Source: Patescibacteria group bacterium (lineage in GTDB: Bacteria > Patescibacteriota > Patescibacteriia > 2-12-FULL-60-25). Taken from it: a DNA stretch of 14,869 bases. Positions 6,883-12,365 of this stretch are shown piece after piece (position 1 is the stretch's first letter; every line of letters starts with the position of its first letter). The stretch is taken from assembly GCA_018817245.1 (NCBI GenBank), contig JAHIUG010000094.1, positions 1 to 14,869 of the forward strand. Direction: 5' to 3'. The notes below the pieces were generated by a model, which was given only the letters and a program-made list of their open reading frames with translations, did no database searches and was not told the origin of the DNA. Both the position numbers and the translations under genes were made by a program.

Positions 6883-6895
6883 GGGGTCTGACCCC
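6883..6895. repeat. GGGGTCTGACCCC palindrome, copy 1
   Basis: An odd palindrome: GGGGTC and GACCCC around a central T. It immediately follows the stop of the small membrane protein and lies 17 nt beyond the stop of the convergent toxin gene. The same word marks the other end of the block at 10198-10210. No T-run follows on either strand, so it is not a classical terminator. Confidence 0.85.
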
Positions 6896-6912
6896 CGAAG
6901 GATGTAATCCAG

Positions 6913-7173
6913 TTATCCATAAATCTCGTGATTACCGGCAGAGTGAAAGTGTGCAGTTCTTTTTTCATTGCTGAGCTCGAAGATTATTCGGTATTTGTAG
7001 CCTATTGAAAAAGATAGGAATCCTTTTAGTCTCCCTTTCAATTTATGGGTTTTAAGCCTAGGGTCAAAAGGATCTTTTCGGAATATCAATTCTTGTTGTT
7101 CAGCTGCAGACTTAGCTTTTTCTGGTAATTTTTTATACTCACGTGCAAATCTTGGACTGTAGATAATTTCCAT
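6913..7173 (-). CDS. RelE/ParE-superfamily toxin of a type II toxin-antitoxin pair
   Basis: The 86-residue protein has the length and pattern of RelE/ParE-fold toxins. The N-terminal strand and helix read IIYSPRFAREYKKLP (3-17). A later H-K-L-x-G...L-K-G-F-x-S-F-S-I motif precedes GYKYRIIFEL (58-67), and the C-terminus ends HSAGNHEIYG (77-86). RelE-type members cleave mRNA on the ribosome and ParE-type members inhibit gyrase; the sequence does not decide which. It starts 6 nt downstream of the antitoxin gene, the usual antitoxin-first order, and should be translated from the same mRNA. No Shine-Dalgarno is visible. Confidence 0.9.
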   Translation of the reverse strand: MEIIYSPRFAREYKKLPEKAKSAAEQQELIFRKDPFDPRLKTHKLKGRLKGFLSFSIGYKYRIIFELSNEKRTAHFHSAGNHEIYG

Positions 7174-7179
7174 AGAGAT

Positions 7180-7395
7180 TTATCGTAAATCTTTCAGGGA
7201 ATTCAAAACTTTGCCCTTGCCAGCTTTGATAGCTCTTCGGCTTTCATCTAAATTATTGAGTAATTTTCCTTCCTGCCAATCACGAAGCAGACTGCGAAAA
7301 AATTCGCTCGTGCTGATAAAGTTACCTTCCTTAACAGCCTTTTTGACAGCTGTGACTGTTTTTGGGGGGAGAGAGATGTTGATGACTTGTCGCAT
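7180..7395 (-). CDS. Ribbon-helix-helix (CopG/ParD-like) antitoxin
   Basis: The 71-residue protein begins with a DNA-binding beta strand (MRQVINISLPP, 1-11). A helix-turn-helix pair then gives the ribbon-helix-helix pattern, with 'FISTSEFFRSLLRDW' at 26-40 as the second helix. The remaining C-terminal part (about 43-71) is charged and likely wraps the toxin. Antitoxins of this kind neutralise the partner toxin and repress their own promoter as dimers. A perfect 7-bp inverted repeat overlapping the predicted -10 box lies 16 nt upstream of the ATG, which fits autoregulation. The pair is oriented against rseP and pheS and is the first module of the accessory block. Confidence 0.9.
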   Translation of the reverse strand: MRQVINISLPPKTVTAVKKAVKEGNFISTSEFFRSLLRDWQEGKLLNNLDESRRAIKAGKGKVLNSLKDLR

Positions 7396-7411
7396 AATAT
7401 TCGGTCATAGA

Positions 7412-7446
7412 GTAATACATTGTATTACAATATTAACATAATGCAA
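7412..7446 (-). promoter_or_regulatory. Toxin-antitoxin promoter with overlapping operator
   Basis: GTAATAC-ATT-GTATTAC (7412-7428) is a perfect 7-bp inverted repeat. On the minus strand, TTGCAT (7441-7446) and TACAAT (7419-7424) stand 16 nt apart as -35 and -10 boxes, with the -10 inside the inverted repeat. Binding of the ribbon-helix-helix antitoxin there would block RNA polymerase. The operator assignment is inferred from position and symmetry. Confidence 0.65.
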
Positions 7447-7473
7447 TCATTACAGCAATAGTTAAGTTGGTCG

Positions 7474-7616
7474 AAATGACATATATCACATAATTTGATA
7501 GTCTATTGGGATAAATGAATGGGGAAATCAAACTTATGCTCGATAAATTAAAGGCTTTAAAGAAGGAGATTGAGAAGGCTGCAGATACTGCCGATAAAAG
7601 TGGTCAGACCCCCTAA
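7474..7616 (+). pseudogene. Truncated 5' fragment of a second pheS with its leader
   Basis: Positions 7474-7513 match the 40 nt just before the real pheS start (10232-10271) at 36 positions. An ATG at 7515 sits one base after this block, just as the pheS ATG does at 10273. After seven extra in-frame codons, the codons from 7536 give MLDKLKALKKEIEKAAD, identical to PheS residues 1-17, with seven codons differing only synonymously. The similarity fades in the next few codons, and the frame enters a GGTCAGACCCC palindrome and stops at 7614-7616. The rest of pheS (aminoacylation domain) is missing, so it cannot be functional. The fragment seems to come from a diverged but once-working pheS. Confidence 0.88.
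7602..7613. repeat. GGTCAGACCCCC, shortened palindrome copy 2
   Basis: This is the reverse-complement orientation of the 6883 and 10198 copies (central A instead of T), with the left G-run shortened. It lies exactly where similarity to pheS ends and supplies the last codons before the stop of the pheS fragment. Confidence 0.75.
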
Positions 7617-7620
7617 GGAG

Positions 7621-7666
7621 AAAAATGCTGCGCTCCTCGATTTTTAGGCTCCGATGGGATCAGCAT
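7621..7666 (-). terminator. Possible terminator of the minus-strand membrane-protein genes
   Basis: On the minus strand, ATGCTG (7666-7661) and CAGCAT (7630-7625) form a stem closed inside by two further short paired blocks with mismatches, followed by five T residues (7625-7621). It lies 17 nt after the stop of the 605-residue gene. The imperfect stem makes this a moderate prediction. Confidence 0.4.
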
Positions 7667-7682
7667 AGTACGGACAAAATAT

Positions 7683-9500
7683 TTAATCTCCAACGCGGTA
7701 AACAGTCGCTGTACGCGTACAAGTCATTTGCTCAGGATTGCCGAACAAAGTTCCTACATAACGCTCCACATCTTTTCCGTCAGCGTACGCAATGCCATCC
7801 TTACGATAAAATTGCCAAGTTGTTACAGTTGAATATTCAGAATCCGTCTTTGTTTCATAACTGACATAGCCATTTGAATCAATAGCTTTTTCTTGGCCAG
7901 AACCGGCATTAACCATATTGTTTGTAACGCTCCGCAGAGAAAGTCCGCCCTTTGATTGTTTGTCTTCTCTGCCAGTATTACCAACGCAAGAAATTGTGCT
8001 CCAAGAATAGCTGCCGTTTACATTAAAGTAATTTCCGTCCCAAGTAATTTTTTCTATTACCTTTGGTACGACAGGTGTAGGGGCTGGCACCGGAGTCGGA
8101 GCTGTCATCGGTGTATTAACTTTCGGACTGGGAGGCGGAGGTGTATCTTTCGCGCCATGAGACACTACTCCTTCGCTAGGAATTTCGTGTCCACCTTCAG
8201 CTGATGGGATGCTAGGTTCAATACCGGCAAGATTTGTGGCAGATTCCCACGCTTTATCCCAACTGGAAATTCCGCTTACTTTGCCATTCGCATAATTTAT
8301 GGCCGTTTTATAAATATTGGTTGTTGCTTCTATAACCTCCGGAACACAGAAATCCTTTCCATTATAAGCGGTGAAACAAACTTTTCTGATATCCGAAGAA
8401 TACACATGAGGTGTATATGTTTCTAGATCTGCTCCCGGCGGAACATTCTCTTTTTGATCAGTATCTTTTTCCGGGACTAATTTAGTTTTTTCACCAGGTT
8501 TTACTGGAGCGGTTTTTTTATTTTCTTCCGGCGTTTGTACTGTACCCGGAACTTTGCATTTACCGTAATTGTCACTTTTTGGATTAGTCTCTATCGCACA
8601 TCCGGGCCCGACTTCCGGTACGCCGGGCAATTTTAGAAGATTGTCTTGTGCGTAAGCCGTATTGATTATATTGATTGATAAAGAATCGGTAGATGAATGG
8701 AGAACTCCGTTTAGCCAATGTATTTGAACCAATAAACTGGCGGCAATTTTTCGCATTGCATCCCGATCTTTATTTGTTATGGCAACATTTCCCTGCTCTT
8801 TGAGCTCTTCTATCTTTTTAATGCTAAGAGTCAAGAAGTTCGTTGCTTTGTCATCGCTAATAGAAAGTTTGAAATCGCCCGGCTGGTCATTAATTTTTTT
8901 CCAATTTGCGGTATTAGCAGATTCCAAAATTTCTTTAGACCATGCCAGAGAAGCAAGCTGGTAATCATTTAATGTATCAGGTGTTTTTATTGAGGATAAA
9001 TTATCAAATATTATTTTTGTTGAGCTCGCGGCCTCTTCCCAGTCCGCATTCATTTTTTTACTCACAGGAAAGGCATTCGCTTTGATTTTAATTGATATTA
9101 ATTCCGTTAGATTATCTTGGATAACAGATGTGGCTATCTCTGTTCTATGAGTAAGTTCGAAGAGTATAAATACCGAAGCTACGGCTGCTATAAGGATTAA
9201 AAAGAATCCCGCTACAAATATAGGGTGGCGAAAAATAAATTTAAAAAACTTAGTTATAGTTTTTAAAATAAAAGTCAATAATTGAACTAATATTATACAG
9301 ATTCCAACACAAACGAAAGATATTATAAATATACTCAGATACGAATCTTTAATGGCGGTATCCACTCGTGGAGATGAGTAAATCAAATACGCGACAAAAA
9401 ATATAGCCAGTACTATTCCTAGGAATATACGGAATTTTTTGATTTTTTTTTGCTTTCCATCAAGATCGTTCGGTTGTTTGCTGCTTATACTGTGTTTCAT
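7683..9500 (-). CDS. Uncharacterised membrane-anchored protein with proline-rich linkers
   Basis: I do not recognise this 605-residue protein. Three hydrophobic helices lie at about 24-41, 53-78 and 93-115. A mostly helical region follows (about 120-275, lysine- and glutamate-rich), then a low-complexity stretch (about 318-358) and a small domain with VCFTAYNGKDFC (374-385). A proline/threonine-rich linker (453-480) leads to a C-terminal domain rich in Ser, Thr, Tyr and Trp (about 483-605). There are six cysteines in the outer part in three spaced pairs (301/315, 375/385, 505/594), suggesting disulfides in an extracytoplasmic region. The frame could open at a TTG at 9542, but the ATG at 9500 avoids overlapping the upstream gene. 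A surface structural or binding role is a guess. It probably shares a transcript with the 184-residue gene upstream. Confidence 0.8.
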   Translation of the reverse strand: MKHSISSKQPNDLDGKQKKIKKFRIFLGIVLAIFFVAYLIYSSPRVDTAIKDSYLSIFIISFVCVGICIILVQLLTFILKTITKFFKFIFRHPIFVAGFFLILIAAVASVFILFELTHRTEIATSVIQDNLTELISIKIKANAFPVSKKMNADWEEAASSTKIIFDNLSSIKTPDTLNDYQLASLAWSKEILESANTANWKKINDQPGDFKLSISDDKATNFLTLSIKKIEELKEQGNVAITNKDRDAMRKIAASLLVQIHWLNGVLHSSTDSLSINIINTAYAQDNLLKLPGVPEVGPGCAIETNPKSDNYGKCKVPGTVQTPEENKKTAPVKPGEKTKLVPEKDTDQKENVPPGADLETYTPHVYSSDIRKVCFTAYNGKDFCVPEVIEATTNIYKTAINYANGKVSGISSWDKAWESATNLAGIEPSIPSAEGGHEIPSEGVVSHGAKDTPPPPSPKVNTPMTAPTPVPAPTPVVPKVIEKITWDGNYFNVNGSYSWSTISCVGNTGREDKQSKGGLSLRSVTNNMVNAGSGQEKAIDSNGYVSYETKTDSEYSTVTTWQFYRKDGIAYADGKDVERYVGTLFGNPEQMTCTRTATVYRVGD

Positions 9501-9528
9501 AAAAATAAAATTTTTATTGTTTTGGGAT

Positions 9529-10083
9529 TCAATTAAACTCAATAAGTTTTAAGATTTTGTCGATTGTTACTGATTTACCGTTGGAAACAAGAACCAGATT
9601 TTTATCTATAAATTCGTAATTAATGCGGCCGGGGACTACATCATCACTCGAGCCGGGACAATTGACTTCTTTAACTTTTAGTTTATTAATTCCTAAGATT
9701 TTCACTTCACACTCATATCCGTAAGTTTCCAGCGGACCAGTCATGAAAGCAACCACTTCTTTCCTATCCGGAGATGAAACAGTTGTTAAAAATCCATACA
9801 TAGGGTCTCCATTAAAAATATCTTCGTTCAGATCGTCTAGTGAACCAAAATACGGATTTTCCAACATCCAATCATTTGGCAGTTTAATAGAACAGTTAAA
9901 CGCGCTGCTTTTAAATATTCTCCAGCCATTCGGTGCTGTTGTTGATTGTTGATCGATCCTCATTTGCGAAGTTGTGTGTTTATTGATTGAAATACGCCAT
10001 AAGATCGCACATGCCACAGCACTGAGAACACCTATGATTATAATAACCAATATTCTGGTTGATAGTCCTTTTAGAGCACGCAT
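9529..10083 (-). CDS. Uncharacterised single-pass membrane protein with external domain
   Basis: With the ATG at 10083 the protein has 184 residues: a basic N-terminus (MRALKGLSTR), one hydrophobic helix (about 11-29), then a globular extracytoplasmic domain. GWRIFKSSAFNCSIKLPNDW (53-72) resembles the 'F-x-I-x-x-P-x-x-W' opening of PsbP/DcrB-like domains, a weak likeness from memory. Three cysteines (64, 125, 142) lie in the external part. The frame can also open at an ATG at 10155, adding 24 residues, and that start has a GAGGTGAT sequence upstream. I prefer 10083 because it gives a normal membrane-anchor N-terminus and the added 24 residues look like AT-rich leader. The gene ends 28 nt before the ATG of the larger membrane protein and probably forms a two-gene operon with it. 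Confidence 0.75.
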   Translation of the reverse strand: MRALKGLSTRILVIIIIGVLSAVACAILWRISINKHTTSQMRIDQQSTTAPNGWRIFKSSAFNCSIKLPNDWMLENPYFGSLDDLNEDIFNGDPMYGFLTTVSSPDRKEVVAFMTGPLETYGYECEVKILGINKLKVKEVNCPGSSDDVVPGRINYEFIDKNLVLVSNGKSVTIDKILKLIEFN

Positions 10084-10154
10084 ATGAATAAAATTGAAAT
10101 AATTAAGAAAATAAATTTTGATTGTCCATCGAGTTACTGTGTATCTTGCGTACA

Positions 10155-10182
10155 TTCATAATATCACCTCGCCGACATTATA
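10155..10182 (-). promoter_or_regulatory. Consensus -10 box and Shine-Dalgarno before the membrane-protein pair
   Basis: On the minus strand TATAAT (10182-10177) is followed closely by GAGGTGAT (10171-10164), complementary to the 16S 3' tail. The GAGG core is 7 nt before an ATG at 10159, which opens an 18-codon frame ending at 10103, and 11 nt before the ATG at 10155 in the long frame of the downstream gene. The Shine-Dalgarno could thus serve a short leader peptide or a 208-residue form of the protein. It is the only clear Shine-Dalgarno I see in front of a gene in this window. Confidence 0.55.
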
Positions 10183-10197
10183 TCTAAATGAGGAAAA

Positions 10198-10210
10198 GGG
10201 GTCTGACCCC
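10198..10210. repeat. GGGGTCTGACCCC palindrome, copy 3
   Basis: This is a 13-nt match to copy 1 (6883-6895) in the same orientation. It separates the minus-strand membrane-protein pair from the pheS leader and marks the right end of the accessory block. Confidence 0.85.
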
Positions 10211-10231
10211 GGAGATGGGATGAAAATGGAT

Positions 10232-10272
10232 AAATGACAGCTATCATATTATTTGATAGTCTATTGGGATAT
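10232..10272 (+). promoter_or_regulatory. Conserved pheS leader with TATCA-N7-TGATA dyad
   Basis: These 40 nt recur before the pheS fragment at 7474-7513 with four differences, fewer per site than at the synonymous positions of the adjoining codons. The inverted repeat TATCA (10242-10246) and TGATA (10254-10258) around a 7-nt loop is kept in both copies, and TTGATAGTCTATTGGGATA is identical. It may be a promoter, operator or leader for pheS. I cannot place a convincing -35/-10 pair, and it does not resemble a T-box leader. Confidence 0.5.
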
Positions 10273-11331
10273 ATGTTGGACAAACTAAAAGCTTTAAAAA
10301 AGGAGATTGAGAAGGCAGCGGATAAGGCTAAAGATATTTCCGGGCTTGAACAATTGGAGATCGAATATCTTGGGCGCAAAGGAAAACTTACTGCGCTCTT
10401 AAAAGATCTTTCTTCTTTGAGTAAAGATGTGCGGCCAAAAGCCGGGGCAATGGCTAATCAAATCAAGCAGGAAAGTTTGAAGCTGTTTGAGTTGAAGAAA
10501 GGTGAATTGGGAGGCGCAGTGTTTGAAAGTTTGGCAGACAAAGAGCGCGAAGATGTTACTGAGCCGGGAATTCGTCCGCCGCAAGGGCATCTTCATATTA
10601 TGACGCAAGCGATTAGGGAGATAACTGAGATTTTTAATAAGATTGGCTTTGTGCGAGCGCGTTATCCTGAAGTTGACTGGGATTGGTACGCGTTTGAATC
10701 TTTGAACATGCCGCCCGATCATCCTGCGCGTGATGAGTGGGAGACTTTTTTTATGGACGCTCCTACTTCCAAAAAAGGAAAAATGGTTTTAACTCCTCAC
10801 ACATCAAATGCGCAAGTACGTGAATTGGAGCGCGGAGAATTTCCAGTGCGCATGATTAACATTGCTAAATGTTATAGAAGACAAAGTGATATTACTCATG
10901 TGCCAATGTTTCATCAGTTTGAGGGTTTGTATGTAGATAAAGATGTTTCGATTTCACATTTGCGTGGGACACTCGATTATTTTGCAAAAGCATTTTTCGG
11001 CCCGGATCGCGCTATCCGTCTCAGACCGCACCATTTTCGTTTTACTGAGCCGTCGTTTGAAATTGATATTTCATGCGGAGTCTGCGGAGGAACCGGAGTA
11101 GCCGCAGATAAAACAAAGTGCCGCGTGTGCAAACAGGGATGGCTTGAACTTGGCGGTGCAGGAATGGTGCATCCAAATGTGCTCAAAGCCGGAAAAGTTG
11201 ATCCTAAGAAATATTCAGGCTTTGCATTTGGCTGGGGACTTGAGCGCACATACATGATGAAAGAGGGTATGAAAATTGATGACATTCGCATCCTTTATAA
11301 AAATGACATGCGATTTTTAAAACAGTTTTAA
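10273..11331 (+). CDS. pheS: Phenylalanyl-tRNA synthetase alpha subunit PheS
   Basis: PheS carries the class II catalytic core that charges tRNA-Phe as an (alpha-beta)2 tetramer with PheT. The 352-residue protein has an N-terminal coiled-coil arm (about 1-85), HTSNAQVR (176-183), motif 2 within CYRRQSDITH (200-209) and FHQFEG (213-218), and motif 3 GFAFGWGLER (316-325). A four-cysteine knuckle (Cys268, 271, 283, 286) is inserted before GWLELGGAGMVHPNVL, a zinc-binding-type variant known in many bacterial PheS. The frame extends upstream to an ATG at 10234, but 10273 gives the family N-terminus (MLDKLKALKK). The second pheS copy has a stop in the upstream part of that frame and an ATG at the matching place, so 10273 is preferred. 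No Shine-Dalgarno is seen. It leads a tight four-gene operon. Confidence 0.96.
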   Translation: MLDKLKALKKEIEKAADKAKDISGLEQLEIEYLGRKGKLTALLKDLSSLSKDVRPKAGAMANQIKQESLKLFELKKGELGGAVFESLADKEREDVTEPGIRPPQGHLHIMTQAIREITEIFNKIGFVRARYPEVDWDWYAFESLNMPPDHPARDEWETFFMDAPTSKKGKMVLTPHTSNAQVRELERGEFPVRMINIAKCYRRQSDITHVPMFHQFEGLYVDKDVSISHLRGTLDYFAKAFFGPDRAIRLRPHHFRFTEPSFEIDISCGVCGGTGVAADKTKCRVCKQGWLELGGAGMVHPNVLKAGKVDPKKYSGFAFGWGLERTYMMKEGMKIDDIRILYKNDMRFLKQF

Positions 11332-11333
11332 TT

Positions 11334-12083
11334 ATGTTTGAAACACCACGTAGAGAAGAAATAGTGCCAAAGGTTGTTCGCGAAGCCAGTCGTTTTTCTG
11401 TTGTTGATAAAGCACTTCAAGAACGTGCTGAATGGATGCGTGAAGAAGCTAAGGTGCTTAAATATTTGCGTCCAAAGATTGAATGGAAGGATCCTGAAAA
11501 CATTACTGCCGGAGCTGAAAAAGGGGTGGATGTATTATGTATAGGTGCTGGAAAAGGGCATGAAATGGACGAGCTTGATCAGGTTTTGCCTCGTTCCAAT
11601 ATCATGGGCTGCGATCCGCACGACCATTATACGAAACCGGTGAAAGAACGACTTGAAACACTAGCTCATGACTCTCGTTATTTACCTGAGAATGTTACGG
11701 CCACAAATCTTGAGGGTGTTGAGAACGAATCGCTAGATGCTGTAACTATGTTTTTTGTCCTACATCATATGGATGAAAAAGAACACGATGCTGCATTTGC
11801 CGAATTACGCCGCGTTTTAAAATCTGACGGCTATGCTTTTGTAGCAGAGGATCTTGTAGACAACGAAGATGAACGAAAGGTTACAGAAAAGATTGATCGC
11901 AAGCTGAATTTGCAATTATCTGAGGATCTTCCTCACAATTATCGTAATACCGAAAGATGGGAAAAGTTTTTTGAAAAGCATGGTATGGAAGTTGTGGAGG
12001 TTAATGAGGTAAAACCTGATAAAGTTAGGCATGGCTTCTTTGTTCTTAAAAAGAAGTTGCCGGAAGTTGAAGGAGCTTCATAA
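11334..12083 (+). CDS. Class I SAM-dependent methyltransferase, substrate unknown
   Basis: The 249-residue protein has the Rossmann-type methyltransferase order: motif I DVLCIGAGKGHEM (66-78), GCDPHD (92-97) as the acidic loop of strand 2, a motif IV-like region LDAVTMFFVLHHMDE (134-148), and RRVLKSDGYAFVAED (159-173) as the following strand. A charged helical N-terminus (about 1-50) and a C-terminal helical cap (about 180-220) could hold the substrate. It resembles the Methyltransf_11/25 group and no substrate can be read from it. It starts 2 nt after the pheS stop and precedes the small membrane protein by 15 nt, so it is cotranscribed with pheST. Whether it acts on tRNA, the synthetase or something unrelated is open. 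Confidence 0.88.
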   Translation: MFETPRREEIVPKVVREASRFSVVDKALQERAEWMREEAKVLKYLRPKIEWKDPENITAGAEKGVDVLCIGAGKGHEMDELDQVLPRSNIMGCDPHDHYTKPVKERLETLAHDSRYLPENVTATNLEGVENESLDAVTMFFVLHHMDEKEHDAAFAELRRVLKSDGYAFVAEDLVDNEDERKVTEKIDRKLNLQLSEDLPHNYRNTERWEKFFEKHGMEVVEVNEVKPDKVRHGFFVLKKKLPEVEGAS

Positions 12084-12098
12084 AGCAATTTTAATCTT

Positions 12099-12365
12099 AT
12101 GAAATCAAAAAATCGTGGGACGCTTGTAATAGCCGCTCCTTTCATAGTTATCTCACTTGACATCATCCTATGGTTTATTTTTGGTTTAATAATTACAAAG
12201 ATAGAACCTTCTTCTACAGTGGCTAGCTTAGCTCGCATGTTTAATATAATATTCGGATTGGTTGGAATTCTGGCATTAATCGCGATTCCATTTGGAATTA
12301 TTTATGGAATTTATCTAAAATCTAAATCAGAAGATGAAGCTGCAAAAGTAAAATCAAACTTATGA
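12099..12365 (+). CDS. Small two-helix membrane protein
   Basis: The 88-residue protein has a basic start (MKSKNRG), two hydrophobic helices (about 8-33 and 47-73) joined by a short loop (TKIEPSSTVASLARM), and a charged C-terminus (LKSKSEDEAAKVK). Both ends are probably cytoplasmic. I do not recognise a function. Its TGA stop overlaps the pheT ATG in the sequence ATGA, so translation of pheT may be coupled to it. No Shine-Dalgarno is visible before either gene. Confidence 0.82.
   Translation: MKSKNRGTLVIAAPFIVISLDIILWFIFGLIITKIEPSSTVASLARMFNIIFGLVGILALIAIPFGIIYGIYLKSKSEDEAAKVKSNL

Noticed and set aside
6883..6895. Rho-independent terminator between the small membrane protein and the toxin
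   Set aside because: The palindrome has no T-run after it on either strand, and it recurs at two other places that are not gene ends of the same type.
7625..7864. Plus-strand frame of 79 codons preceded by AAGGAG
   Set aside because: It overlaps the possible minus-strand terminator and the C-terminal codons of the 605-residue protein. The peptide shows no family pattern, so the AAGGAG is probably chance.
10234..10272. Upstream extension of pheS from an ATG at 10234
   Set aside because: The matching region of the second pheS copy has an in-frame stop, and the family N-terminus begins at 10273. Conservation there is better explained as a leader.
10232..10272. T-box riboswitch before pheS
   Set aside because: The leader is too short, and no T-box consensus or terminator/antiterminator pair is visible.
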